Part shown: positions 1-7,742 of the stretch, one piece after another
Layout of the letters: each line of letters opens with the position of its first letter
Position numbering within the stretch: the first letter of the stretch is position 1
Translations under genes and position numbers: made by a program
The notes under the pieces: model-generated
Told to the model about the DNA's origin: nothing
What the model saw: only the letters and a program-made list of their open reading frames with translations
Databases searched by the model: none
From: Pseudomonadota bacterium
GTDB lineage: Bacteria > Myxococcota > Myxococcia > Myxococcales > Myxococcaceae
Assembly (NCBI GenBank): GCA_023424585.1
Contig: JAFADT010000173.1
Location: 1-14,093, forward strand
Direction: 5' to 3'
Length of the DNA stretch: 14,093 bases

Positions 1-113
1 CTTCAATCCGTTGCCTCCAAGAATTCGCATGAGCAGGGGCAACGCACGGCGTCGGGGGTTCTATTCACTGCCGGTCATCCAGAGGGAGGCGCGCTGCAGG
101 GGGAGGGAGAACC

Positions 114-142
114 GTGACGGTCGGCCCCATGGCGGCTACGGT
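114..142 (+). promoter_or_regulatory. Candidate promoter of the SpoIID-like gene, possibly leaderless
   Basis: GTGACG (114-119) matches the TTGACA -35 consensus at four positions. It is followed by a 17-bp spacer and TACGGT (137-142), which fits TANNNT. The GTG start at 152 lies 9 nt beyond, so transcription would begin at or just before the start codon. A 6-bp hairpin (GGCGGC 131-136 with GCCGCC 143-148) overlaps the -10. The GGGAGGGAG purine run at 101-109 is 43 nt from GTG 152, too far to be its ribosome site. This is inference from motif fit only. Confidence 0.35.
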
Positions 143-151
143 GCCGCCGCC

Positions 152-1903
152 GTGTCCAACGCCGTCCTGCTCCTGACCGCCCTGCTGCTCGCCTCCTGCG
201 CCACGCCGGCGCCCTCTCCCACGCCGGGTACCCGGGGGCTGGGCGAGCCGGAGGTCTCCGTCCCCGCCCTCACCGCCGCCGACGCGGGCGTGCGCGTGAG
301 CGTTCCCGCCCCCCGTGGCCTGGAGGATCCGCTCACGTCGGGCCTGCCCGGGCCGCAGGACCTGAAGCGCCTGGACTTCCGCAACGGCGAGCCGCGCCTC
401 CCCATCAAGCTGATGGAGGGGCGGGACGCGGTGACGTTCTCACCCCGCGGCCGGATGCGGCTGCGCTTCGGCGGACCGGGCGACAAGGTGCTGGACGCGC
501 CCGCGGGCTCGCGCTGGACGGTGCGGGTGACGCAGGGCGAGCCGGCCCAGTGGAGCGCGCGGCTACAGTTGGGCGAGTTCCGCTTCGCGGACAAGGCGGG
601 GCTCGCGGAGGCGCAGGAGGCCTGGCGCGCGCGCGGGCTCGCGGTGCGCACGCACACGCTGGGCTCCGTGTACGGCATCGCGGGGAAGGTCATCGACAAC
701 CGGCGCTACCTGCTGCTGGGGGACGAGGCGCTGACGCCCTCGGCCGCGGCGAAGAAGCAGGCGGAGCTGCTCGAGCGCTACGGCCTGCGCACCACCCTCT
801 TCGAGGAGGTCCGCAAGCCCTCCAGCGCCATCCTGGAGCTGAAGGACGAGAACGACGCCGTGGTGGGCCTGGCGCAGGACCGGCTGGACGCGGAGACGCC
901 GGACGGCAGCGGCTTCGACGTGCGGCAGGTGGAGTACGGCGTGGGCTACGACTTCCACGCCTTCGAGGACCGCAGCTTCCGGGGCGCGCTCCAGTTCGCG
1001 GTGGACCGCGGCGGCAAGCTCGCGGTGGTGAACGTGGTGGGCCTGGAGGACCTGCTCAAGGGGCTGGTGCCGTCCGAGATCTTCGCGCGCGCCCACCCGG
1101 AGGCCCTCAAGGCCCAGGCCGTCACCGCGCGCGGCGAGGTGCTGGCCAAGGTGGGCATCAAGCACCTGGCGGATCCGTACCTGCTGTGCTCGGAGCAGCA
1201 CTGCGCGGTGTACCGGGGTCGCACCGGCGAGGCGGCCAGCACCACCGCCGCGGTGGAGGCCACCCGGGGGCAGGCGCTCTTCAGCCGGGACGGCCGGCTG
1301 GTGGACTCCGTCTACAGCGCCGTGTGCGGCGGCCACACCGAGGACAACGACGTGGTGTGGGGCGGCCCGCCCGACCCCAGCCTGCGCGGCCGGCCGGACC
1401 TCCTGGAGCCCGCGCCGGACGTGCCCGGCCCGTCGAACCTCAAGGCGTGGCTGGCGACGGCGGACGTGCCGGCCGCGTGCAAGCGGTCCAGCTTCGCGCA
1501 GCCGTCGAAGTTCCGGTGGGAGAAGCGCTTCACCCAGGGCCAGGTGGACGCGCTCACGGAGAAGCTGGGCGTGGGCTCCATCCAGGGCCTGGCCCTGTCC
1601 GAGCGCGGGGTGTCCGGCCGCGCCCGGCTGCTCACCGTGACCGGCACCCAGGGGGCCACCCAGGTGCGCGGGGAGCTGAACATCCGGCGGCTCTTCGGGA
1701 TGCTCAACAGCAGCATGGCCACCGTGGAGGCCGAGCGGGACGCCGAGGGCCGGCTCACCGGTTGGCTGTTCCGGGGCGGCGGCTGGGGCCACGGCGTGGG
1801 CATGTGTCAGACAGGCGCCATCGGCCGGGCCGAGGCGGGGCAGAGCTATCCGGAGATCCTGCGCTTCTACTTCAACGGAGCGGAGGTGGCCCCCATCTAC
1901 TGA
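152..1903 (+). CDS. SpoIID/LytB-domain lipoprotein (putative peptidoglycan lytic enzyme or amidase enhancer)
   Basis: The C-terminal two thirds is a recognisable SpoIID domain. It has a GLEDLLKGLVPSE segment whose Glu309 aligns with the catalytic glutamate of SpoIID lytic transglycosylases, then HPEALKAQAVTAR, a CGGHTED motif (Cys392, His395), and the closing GGGWGHGVGMCQTGA motif (His547). Known family members cleave or help cleave denuded glycan strands. With the GTG start at 152 the 583-aa product begins with a short hydrophobic segment ending in a lipobox, LASC, with Cys16 as the predicted lipidated residue, so it is probably an envelope lipoprotein. Residues about 136-220 show two beta-alpha-beta units that resemble a SPOR domain (inference). 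The frame stays open upstream to 11 with an ATG at 29, so the start is uncertain. GTG 152 is preferred because it fits the signal peptide and a promoter-like TACGGT 9 nt upstream. The signal lacks an obvious positive n-region, which is odd. The domain call is firm; the exact enzymatic role is not. Confidence 0.88.
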   Translation: MSNAVLLLTALLLASCATPAPSPTPGTRGLGEPEVSVPALTAADAGVRVSVPAPRGLEDPLTSGLPGPQDLKRLDFRNGEPRLPIKLMEGRDAVTFSPRGRMRLRFGGPGDKVLDAPAGSRWTVRVTQGEPAQWSARLQLGEFRFADKAGLAEAQEAWRARGLAVRTHTLGSVYGIAGKVIDNRRYLLLGDEALTPSAAAKKQAELLERYGLRTTLFEEVRKPSSAILELKDENDAVVGLAQDRLDAETPDGSGFDVRQVEYGVGYDFHAFEDRSFRGALQFAVDRGGKLAVVNVVGLEDLLKGLVPSEIFARAHPEALKAQAVTARGEVLAKVGIKHLADPYLLCSEQHCAVYRGRTGEAASTTAAVEATRGQALFSRDGRLVDSVYSAVCGGHTEDNDVVWGGPPDPSLRGRPDLLEPAPDVPGPSNLKAWLATADVPAACKRSSFAQPSKFRWEKRFTQGQVDALTEKLGVGSIQGLALSERGVSGRARLLTVTGTQGATQVRGELNIRRLFGMLNSSMATVEAERDAEGRLTGWLFRGGGWGHGVGMCQTGAIGRAEAGQSYPEILRFYFNGAEVAPIY

Positions 1904-2022
1904 GATGAACCGGACATTTCTGGAGCACCCACGAAGGCGCTCGCGAATCTCTTCCATGTCCCGGCTGTTACGGGCCGCACGTTCGGGACTGTAGAAGCGG
2001 TCCGGAGGTTTATCATCAGGCC
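1904..2022. other. Intergenic gap with an inverted repeat between the SpoIID-like and TonB-like genes
   Basis: This 119-bp gap contains GTCCCG (1958-1963) and CGGGAC (1984-1989) as inverted arms around a 20-nt loop. The inner CGGG at 1971-1974 can pair alternatively with the first arm. It could be a weak terminator for the upstream gene or an operator for the downstream one; there is no T-tract. The right end holds the promoter-like TATCAT described separately. Confidence 0.25.
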
Positions 2023-2023
2023 G
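2011..2023 (+). promoter_or_regulatory. TATCAT -10-like box 6 nt before the TonB-family GTG start
   Basis: TATCAT (2011-2016) matches five of six positions of the TATAAT consensus and ends 6 nt before GTG 2023, which would place the transcription start on the start codon. No good -35 is visible 16-18 bp upstream. An alternative reading is ordinary SD-led translation from GGAGG at 2004-2008, but its 14-nt spacing to GTG is long. Motif-based inference. Confidence 0.35.
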
Positions 2024-3267
2024 TGGGCACGGGTTCCTCGACAGACTGGCGTCAGCGGCGCGCGCGGAAGCAGCGCGGGCCCTTGCGCTACCTGGTGGCG
2101 GTCGTCCTGGCGCTCCTGGCCCAGGCGGCCTTCGTGGGCTTCGTGCTCCTGATGTCCGTCGTGCAGGGGAGCCTTCCCCAGGAGAAGCGCCCAGCGCGGC
2201 CCACGTCCGTGGCGGTGCGTCCGCTCACGTCCGAGCAGTGGGCGAAGAACCGGGGGCAGGTGGCGCAGCAGCAGACGAAGCCCCGCCCCACGGAGAAGCG
2301 CGAGCCCAAGGAAGAGAAGAAGCCGGACGAGACGAAGCCCCAGGGCCAGGTGGTGGACGTGGCGCCGGGGAATGATCAGCAGTCCCCGGACGCGAAGTAC
2401 CTGGCCGAGCACAACAACACGGTGGAGAAGGAGACGCGCGCGCGCGACCAGACGGCCTTCTACCGCAACGCCATGCCCCAGCGGACCGCGCCCCAGAAGC
2501 AGGAGGGCGCGGCGCAGGAGCAGGTGCAGCCCCCGCGCGTGTCGGGCAACAACGGCCAGGGCGCGGACGACCGGGCCCAGTCCCAGGGCGGGCAGAAGCC
2601 CGTCTTCGAGATGCCGGAGACGCGCCGCAAGCAGGAGATCGCCATGAAGACGGATCCGCGCGAGCGCGGCCCGGGCATGGCGGTGAAGAACCAGTCGGAG
2701 AGCGACGCCACCGAGGGCAACGCGAAGCGCCTGCGCATCCAGCCCGGCCAGGGCGAGGACAGCGACCAGGAGGGCTCCGCCGGCCACGTGGGGTCTCCGG
2801 GCCTGGCCACGCTGATGCCGTCACAGGCGGCCATGGACAAGGTGGTGGGCGCGGCGCCCAACGACATGCTGCGGGACCAGGAGGAGGGCGACGGCACCTT
2901 CCTCAACACGCGCGAGTGGAAGTACGCCAGCTTCTTCAACCGCGTGAAGCAGAGCGTGGGCATGCACTGGAACCCCAACGAGCAGCTGCGCATGCGCGAC
3001 CCGACGGGGAACATCTACGCCGGTCGCGACCGGCAGACGCTGCTGTCCATCACCCTGGACGAGCGCGGCGCGGTGAAGGACATCCAGGTGGAGAAGAGCA
3101 GCGGCCTGGACTTCCTGGACATGGAGGCCGTGGCCTCCTTCAAGCGCGCGCAGCCCTTCCCCAACCCGCCGTCCGGCCTGCTGGGGCAGGACGCGACGGT
3201 GCGCTTCCAGTTCGGCTTCTTCCTGGAGATGGGCGGCGGCCCCCGGATGCGGCTGTTCCGACAGTAG
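2023..3267 (+). CDS. TonB-family inner-membrane protein with a long charged periplasmic linker
   Basis: This 414-aa protein has a basic cytoplasmic N-terminus (RQRRARKQR, residues 10-18), one transmembrane helix (about 23-47), and a long low-complexity stretch to about residue 290 rich in Lys, Glu, Gln and Pro. A C-terminal domain follows (about 300-405) with the TonB-like pattern: SVGMHWNP, SITLDERGAVKDIQVEKSSG, and FPNPP before a final beta strand. TonB C-terminal domains contact outer-membrane receptors and couple them to the proton motive force through ExbB/ExbD. No exbB, exbD or TonB-dependent receptor gene lies in this window, so the partner is unknown and the protein may instead be a structural envelope-spanning factor. 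The start is GTG; its hydrophobic anchor begins 22 residues in, as expected. The 51-nt gap to the transporter gene allows co-transcription. The family call is good; a role in receptor energisation is inferred. Confidence 0.8.
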   Translation: MGTGSSTDWRQRRARKQRGPLRYLVAVVLALLAQAAFVGFVLLMSVVQGSLPQEKRPARPTSVAVRPLTSEQWAKNRGQVAQQQTKPRPTEKREPKEEKKPDETKPQGQVVDVAPGNDQQSPDAKYLAEHNNTVEKETRARDQTAFYRNAMPQRTAPQKQEGAAQEQVQPPRVSGNNGQGADDRAQSQGGQKPVFEMPETRRKQEIAMKTDPRERGPGMAVKNQSESDATEGNAKRLRIQPGQGEDSDQEGSAGHVGSPGLATLMPSQAAMDKVVGAAPNDMLRDQEEGDGTFLNTREWKYASFFNRVKQSVGMHWNPNEQLRMRDPTGNIYAGRDRQTLLSITLDERGAVKDIQVEKSSGLDFLDMEAVASFKRAQPFPNPPSGLLGQDATVRFQFGFFLEMGGGPRMRLFRQ

Positions 3268-3288
3268 GACCCACGGAGGCCTCGCGGT

Positions 3289-3321
3289 GGAGGCGCCGGG
3301 GCACTACCCTGCCCCGCCGTG
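3289..3321 (+). promoter_or_regulatory. Hairpin and -10-like box abutting the CDF transporter start
   Basis: CGGGGCA (3297-3303) and TGCCCCG (3310-3316) form a perfect 7-bp stem with loop CTACCC, ending 2 nt before GTG 3319. GGAGG lies at 3289-3293, 25 nt from GTG. If the hairpin folds, the effective SD-to-start distance shrinks to about 5 nt. Alternatively TACCCT (3305-3310, TANNNT) is a -10 box 8 nt from a leaderless start, or the hairpin terminates the upstream gene. These readings compete and the sequence alone does not decide between them. Confidence 0.35.
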
Positions 3322-4218
3322 GAAGCCATTCTCGTCGACCGCGGCGCCGCGCTCCAGGAGCGCAACCGGAAGGTCCGCTTCGTCCTCCTGGCCATCCTCG
3401 TGGCCAACTGGGTGGTGGCGGCGGCCAAGCTCGTCTTCGGCCTGATGGCCCAGTCCGCGTCGGTGACGGCGGACGGGCTGCACTCGTTCATCGACGGCAG
3501 CTCCAACGTGCTGGGCCTCGTCGCCATGGGCGTCGCGTCACAGCCGGCGGACGCGGACCACCCCTACGGCCACGGCAAGTTCGAGGCGCTCGCGTCGCTG
3601 GGCATCGGCGCGATGATCGGCGTGGGCATGCTGGAGCTGGGGCGCATGGCGCTCGACTCGCTCCTGCACGACAAGCACCCCACCGTGTCGGTGACGATGG
3701 CGGGGGTGATGGTCTTCACGCTCGCCATCAACCTGGTCGTCACCCGGGTGGAGCGGCACTACGGGGAGAAGTACAAGAGCTCCCTCCTGCTGGCGGACGC
3801 GCAGCACACGCTGTCGGACGTGTTCGTGAGCATCGCGGTGCTCATCTCCATTGGCCTGGTGGCCCTGGGCTTCCCGCGCGCGGACGGCCTGGTGGCCCTG
3901 GCCGTGATGGTCTTCGTGGCGCGGGTGGCCTACGGCATCGTCCGGCAGGCGGTGGGCATCCTCTCCGACACCGCGCGCCTGGATCCGGCGCAGGTGTCCC
4001 AGCACACGCTGTCGGTGGCGGGCGTGCGCTCGTGCCGCGACGTGCGCAGCCGGGGCATGGAGGAGAGCGTCTACGTGGACCTGAAGATCGAGGTCGATCC
4101 GCAGCTCACCACCGCGCAGGCCCACGAGGTCGCGGACAAGGTGGAGGCGACGCTGCACGGCGCCTACCCGCAGGTGGTGGACGTGGTGGTCCACGTGGAG
4201 CCCGCGAGGGCCCGCTAG
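3319..4218 (+). CDS. Cation diffusion facilitator family transporter, probable Zn2+ exporter
   Basis: This 299-aa polytopic inner-membrane protein has the CDF architecture: six predicted transmembrane segments (roughly 20-140 for the first four, 155-205 for the last two) and a cytoplasmic C-terminal domain (about 207-299). TM2 carries ADGLHSFID with His55 and Asp59; TM5 carries ADAQHTLSD with His163 and Asp167. This HxxxD/HxxxD set is the tetrahedral site typical of zinc-selective members, whereas manganese-type members have DxxxD. DHPYGHGKFE (80-89) is the family signature after TM2. CDF proteins exchange cytoplasmic metal for protons. There is no long His-rich loop between TM4 and TM5. The start is GTG; no other in-frame start codon lies between it and the upstream gene's TAG stop. 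It is likely co-transcribed with, or promoted separately from, the TonB-family gene. Family call secure; zinc preference inferred from ligands. Confidence 0.93.
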   Translation: MEAILVDRGAALQERNRKVRFVLLAILVANWVVAAAKLVFGLMAQSASVTADGLHSFIDGSSNVLGLVAMGVASQPADADHPYGHGKFEALASLGIGAMIGVGMLELGRMALDSLLHDKHPTVSVTMAGVMVFTLAINLVVTRVERHYGEKYKSSLLLADAQHTLSDVFVSIAVLISIGLVALGFPRADGLVALAVMVFVARVAYGIVRQAVGILSDTARLDPAQVSQHTLSVAGVRSCRDVRSRGMEESVYVDLKIEVDPQLTTAQAHEVADKVEATLHGAYPQVVDVVVHVEPARAR

Positions 4219-4236
4219 AAGCGCGCGAAAGCACGA

Positions 4237-4268
4237 GGGCCGCCTTCCGATGCGCTGGAAGACGGCCC
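4237..4268. terminator. Hairpin terminator between convergent CDF and gcvP genes
   Basis: GGGCCG-C-CTTCC (4237-4248) pairs with GGAAG-A-CGGCCC (4257-4268) around an 8-nt loop, giving an 11-bp stem interrupted by one C/A mismatch. It lies between the CDF stop (4218) and the gcvP stop (4296), where a bidirectional terminator is expected. No run of T follows on either strand, which is common in GC-rich genomes. The rest of this 77-bp gap shows nothing else. Confidence 0.65.
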
Positions 4269-4295
4269 CGGTGCCCGGTCAGCGGGCTTCGAACG

Positions 4296-7199
4296 TCACG
4301 CGACCTTCTGCGCGGGCGTGTCGTAGTCCTCGATGGGAGGGCACGAGCACACCAGCTTGCGGTCGCCGAGCACGTTGTTCAGGCGCCCGACGGACGGCCA
4401 GAACTTGTTGTCGCGCACCCACGGCGTGGGGAACACGGCCTGCTCGCGGCTGTACGGGCGGTTCCACTCCACCGCGGTGAGCGTGCGCGCGGTGTGCGGC
4501 GCGTTCTTTAGGACGTTGTTGTCCTTGGGCACGCGGCCCTCCTCCACGTCGCGGATCTCCTGGCGGATGGCGATCATCGCGTCGCAGAAGCGGTCCAGCT
4601 CCGCCTTGGACTCGGACTCCGTGGGCTCGATCATCAGCGTGCCCGCCACCGGGAACGACACGGTGGGGGCGTGGAAGCCGTAGTCCATGAGGCGCTTGGC
4701 CACGTCCTCCACCTCGACGCCCGCGGTCTTCTTCAGCGGGCGCAGGTCCACGATGCACTCGTGGGCCACCCGGCCGCGCTTGCCCCGGTAGAGCACCGGG
4801 TAGTGCGGCTGGAGCCGCTCCGCGACGTAGTTGGCGTTGAGGATGGCCATCTTCGTGGCCTGCGTCAGGCCCTCGCCGCCCATCATCTGGATGTACATCC
4901 AGGAGATGAGCAGGATGCTGGCGCTGCCCCACGGCGCCGCGGAGATGGCGCCGATGGCCTCCGCCCCGCCCGTCTGGATCACCGGGTGTCCGGGGAGGAA
5001 CTTCACCAGGTGGGACGCCACGCAGATGGGGCCCATGCCCGGGCCGCCACCGCCGTGCGGGATGCAGAACGTCTTGTGCAGGTTGATGTGGCAGACGTCC
5101 GCGCCAACGAGGCCCGGCGCGGTGAGCCCCACCTGCGCGTTGAGGTTGGCGCCGTCCATGTACACCTGGCCGCCGCGCTCGTGGATGGTGGAGCAGATCT
5201 CCCGGATCTCCTCCTCGAACACGCCGTGCGTGGACGGGTACGTCACCATCAGCGCGGCGAGCCGGTCCTTGTGCTCGTCCGCCTTGGCGCGCAGGTCGCT
5301 CAGGTCGATGTTGCCGTTCTCGTCGCACCTGGTGACGACGACCCGGTAGCCGGCCATCACCGCCGAGGCCGGGTTGGTGCCGTGCGCGGAGGACGGGATG
5401 AGGCACACGTCGCGGTGCCCCTGCCCGCGCGCCTGGTGGTAGGCGCGGATCACGAGCAGGCCCGCGTACTCACCCTGGCTGCCCGCGTTGGGCTGGAGCG
5501 AGCACCCGGCGAAGCCCGTCACCTGCGCCAGCGCGTGCTCCAGCTGCTCGAAGACGACCTTGTAGCCGGCCGCCTGCGAGGTGGGCGCGAACGGGTGCAG
5601 CTTGCTGAACTGGGGCCACGTCACCGGGATCATCTCCGCGGTGGCGTTGAGCTTCATGGTGCAGCTGCCCAGCGGGATCATGGAGTGCGTAAGGGACAGG
5701 TCCTTCGCCTCCAGCCGGCGCACGTACCGCAGCATCTCCGTCTCGGAGTGGTAGCGGTTGAAGACCGGGTGCGTGAGGTACGCGCTCGCGCGGCGCAGCT
5801 CGGGGGGCAGCGGGCTCTCCAGGCCTTCGGCGACCTCGTCCAGGTTCACCGGGGCGGCGGACTTGTTCGCGCCCTGGATGAAGGCCGCGAGGATGTCCTC
5901 CACGTCCCGGGCGCGCGTCGTCTCGTCCAGCGACAGGCCGAGCGTCTTCTCGTCGATGCGGCGGAAGTTCATCCGCGCGGCCTCCGCGGCGGACAGCACG
6001 CCCCGCACCTGCGCGGGCGTCAGCTCCACGCGCAGCGTGTCGAAGAACTGCTCGTGCTTCGGCTTGAAGCCCAGCTTCGCGAGGCCCCGCGCCAGCACCA
6101 CCGTGAGCCCGTGCACGCGCTCCGCGATGGCCTTGAGCCCCTCCGGCCCGTGGTAGACGGCGTACATGCCGGCCATCACGGCCAGCAGCACCTGCGCGGT
6201 GCAGATGTTGCTCGTGGCCTTCTCACGGCGGATGTGCTGCTCGCGCGTCTGCAGCGCCATGCGCAGCGCGGTCCGGCCCTGCGCGTCCTCGGACACGCCG
6301 ATGAGGCGGCCCGGCATCACGCGGGTGTACGCGTGCTTCGTGGCGAAGAAGGCGGCGTGCGGGCCGCCGTAGCCCAGCGGCACGCCGAAGCGCTGCGCGC
6401 TGCCCACCACCACGTCCGCGCCGAACTCGCCCGGCGCCGTCAGCAGCGTGAGGGCCAGCAGGTCCGCCGCGACGACGAGCAGGCCGCCCGCCGCGTGCAC
6501 CTTCTCGCCAAAGGCGCGGTAGTCGTGCACCACGCCGTCGGTGGCCGGGTACTGCACCAGCGCGCCGACGAACTTCTTCTGGGACAGGTCCACCGCGCGG
6601 TAGTCGCCCACGACGACCTCCACGCCCAGCGGGATGGCGCGCGTGCGCACCACCTCCACCGTCTGCGGGTGGCAGCCCTCGGAGACGAAGAACGCCCCCC
6701 CCGTGCTGTCGCCCTTGGCGTGCAGCGCGAGCGCCATGGCCTCCGCCGCGGCGGTGCCCTCGTCGAGCATGGAGGCGTTGGCCACCTCCATGCCGGTGAG
6801 GTCGGTCACCATCGTCTGGAAGTTGAGCAGCGCCTCCAGCCGGCCCTGGGAGATCTCCGCCTGGTAGGGCGTGTACTGGGTGTACCAGCCCGGGTTCTGG
6901 AAGATGTTGCGCAGGATGACGTTGGGGACGTGGGTGTCGTGGTAGCCCATGCCGATGAAGGACCGGAACACCTGGTTCTTCGCGGCGATGACCTCCAGCT
7001 GCGCCAGCACCTCGCTCTCCCCCTTCCCCGCGGGCAGCCGCAGGGGCTCCTGGGAGCGGATGGCGGGGGGCACGGCGCTCTCGATGAAGCCATCGAGCGA
7101 GGTGACACCCAGCGTGGACAGCATCTGCTTCACGTCAGGGGTCTCCGGGCCGATGTGCCGGCCGGCGAAGGACTCCTGGTACTTCCAGTTGAGGGACAT
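4296..7199 (-). CDS. gcvP: Glycine dehydrogenase (decarboxylating), glycine cleavage P-protein
   Basis: GcvP is the pyridoxal-phosphate enzyme that decarboxylates glycine and passes the aminomethyl group to the lipoyl arm of GcvH, in the cytoplasm. The 967-aa protein is the single-chain form (E. coli length about 957) with two homologous halves: about 1-440 (opening with FAGRHIGP near residue 10) and about 460-950. The PLP lysine is in [18 protein letters not shown] as Lys709. Other family segments include [26 protein letters not shown] and [11 protein letters not shown], and the protein ends in [14 protein letters not shown]. It is the last gene of gcvT-gcvH-gcvP, 120 bp downstream of gcvH, a gap holding several small palindromes. 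The ATG start agrees with family N-termini, but no convincing Shine-Dalgarno is seen just upstream. No frameshift or missing key residue. Confidence 0.98.
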   Translation of the reverse strand: MSLNWKYQESFAGRHIGPETPDVKQMLSTLGVTSLDGFIESAVPPAIRSQEPLRLPAGKGESEVLAQLEVIAAKNQVFRSFIGMGYHDTHVPNVILRNIFQNPGWYTQYTPYQAEISQGRLEALLNFQTMVTDLTGMEVANASMLDEGTAAAEAMALALHAKGDSTGGAFFVSEGCHPQTVEVVRTRAIPLGVEVVVGDYRAVDLSQKKFVGALVQYPATDGVVHDYRAFGEKVHAAGGLLVVAADLLALTLLTAPGEFGADVVVGSAQRFGVPLGYGGPHAAFFATKHAYTRVMPGRLIGVSEDAQGRTALRMALQTREQHIRREKATSNICTAQVLLAVMAGMYAVYHGPEGLKAIAERVHGLTVVLARGLAKLGFKPKHEQFFDTLRVELTPAQVRGVLSAAEAARMNFRRIDEKTLGLSLDETTRARDVEDILAAFIQGANKSAAPVNLDEVAEGLESPLPPELRRASAYLTHPVFNRYHSETEMLRYVRRLEAKDLSLTHSMIPLGSCTMKLNATAEMIPVTWPQFSKLHPFAPTSQAAGYKVVFEQLEHALAQVTGFAGCSLQPNAGSQGEYAGLLVIRAYHQARGQGHRDVCLIPSSAHGTNPASAVMAGYRVVVTRCDENGNIDLSDLRAKADEHKDRLAALMVTYPSTHGVFEEEIREICSTIHERGGQVYMDGANLNAQVGLTAPGLVGADVCHINLHKTFCIPHGGGGPGMGPICVASHLVKFLPGHPVIQTGGAEAIGAISAAPWGSASILLISWMYIQMMGGEGLTQATKMAILNANYVAERLQPHYPVLYRGKRGRVAHECIVDLRPLKKTAGVEVEDVAKRLMDYGFHAPTVSFPVAGTLMIEPTESESKAELDRFCDAMIAIRQEIRDVEEGRVPKDNNVLKNAPHTARTLTAVEWNRPYSREQAVFPTPWVRDNKFWPSVGRLNNVLGDRKLVCSCPPIEDYDTPAQKVA

Positions 7200-7241
7200 G
7201 GTCGAAAGGGCTCGCGTGAGGTGCGGTAGGAAGTTCGGCGT

Positions 7242-7305
7242 CCGAGCGTGCTCGGCGCTCCATGGAGCGTCTCTAACAACCGGGACGCGCGACTTCTTGC
7301 GCGCG
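7242..7305. repeat. Cluster of palindromes in the gcvH-gcvP gap
   Basis: Two palindromes abut: CCGAGC-GT-GCTCGG (7242-7255) and the perfect 14-bp CGCTCCATGGAGCG (7256-7269). A third inverted pair, CGCGCG (7286-7291) and CGCGCG (7300-7305), encloses an 8-nt loop. CGCTC at 7256-7260 can pair with GAGCG at 7265-7269 or with GAGCG at 7244-7248, giving mutually exclusive folds. In the gcvTHP transcript they lie between gcvH and gcvP and may act as a processing, stabilising or attenuating element. Structure seen; function inferred. Confidence 0.45.
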
Positions 7306-7319
7306 CGGAACGGCTCGAA

Positions 7320-7703
7320 CTACTCCTTGATGAGCTTCGCGTAGGCGTCGGCGTCCAGCAGCTTGCCCAGCTGCTCGGCGTCCGAGAGCTCGATCTCCAC
7401 GAGCCAGCCCTTGCCGTACGGCTCCGCGTTGATGGTCTCGGGCGCCTCCGCGAGGCTGTCGTTCACCTTCACCACCTTGCCGGAGACGGGCGCGAACAGC
7501 TCCGACACGGCCTTGACGGACTCGACGGTGCCGAACGAGGCACCGGCCGTCACCTGGGCGCCCAGCTTGGGCAGCTCCACGTAGACGACGTCGCCCAGCG
7601 TGGTCGAGGCGTGCTCGGTGATGCCCACCACCACGTTCTTGCCGGAGACGCGGGCCCACTCGTGCTCCTGGGTGTACTTCAGGTCCTGCGGGATGTTGGC
7701 CAT
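7320..7703 (-). CDS. gcvH: Glycine cleavage system H-protein (lipoyl carrier)
   Basis: GcvH is the small lipoylated shuttle that carries the aminomethyl group from GcvP to GcvT. At 127 aa it has standard length. The lipoylation site is Lys64 in GTVESVKAVSELFAPVSG, followed by VNDSLAEAPETINAEPYGKGWLVEIEL; the N-terminus has the typical KYTQEHEWARV. A GAGGAG ribosome site stands about 10 nt before the ATG. It lies 39 bp downstream of gcvT in the same operon. All hallmark residues are present. Confidence 0.98.
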   Translation of the reverse strand: MANIPQDLKYTQEHEWARVSGKNVVVGITEHASTTLGDVVYVELPKLGAQVTAGASFGTVESVKAVSELFAPVSGKVVKVNDSLAEAPETINAEPYGKGWLVEIELSDAEQLGKLLDADAYAKLIKE

Positions 7704-7742
7704 GGGAGTTCAGCTCCTCACAACGGGTGTGGAAGGAAGGGA

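Noticed and set aside
114..176. Small plus-strand frame from GTG 114 with a purine-rich upstream site, or a frameshifted true start of the SpoIID-like gene
   Set aside because: The frame stops after 20 codons. GTGACG fits better as a -35 box, and joining the frames would still give no better signal peptide. Kept only as an ambiguity in the SpoIID entry.
563..1957. 464-aa minus-strand and 452-aa plus-strand open frames over the SpoIID-like gene
   Set aside because: Low-complexity Ala/Gly/Arg shadows of a gene with clear SpoIID motifs in another frame.
2916..4511. 531-aa plus-strand frame spanning the TonB-like and CDF genes
   Set aside because: It overlaps two recognisable genes in a different frame and reads as Arg/Gly/Pro-rich shadow sequence.
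4671..7229. 852-aa plus-strand open frame opposite gcvP
   Set aside because: It mirrors a secure gcvP gene. Its translation is rich in Arg, His, Gly and Val with no domain, as expected antisense to GC-biased codons.
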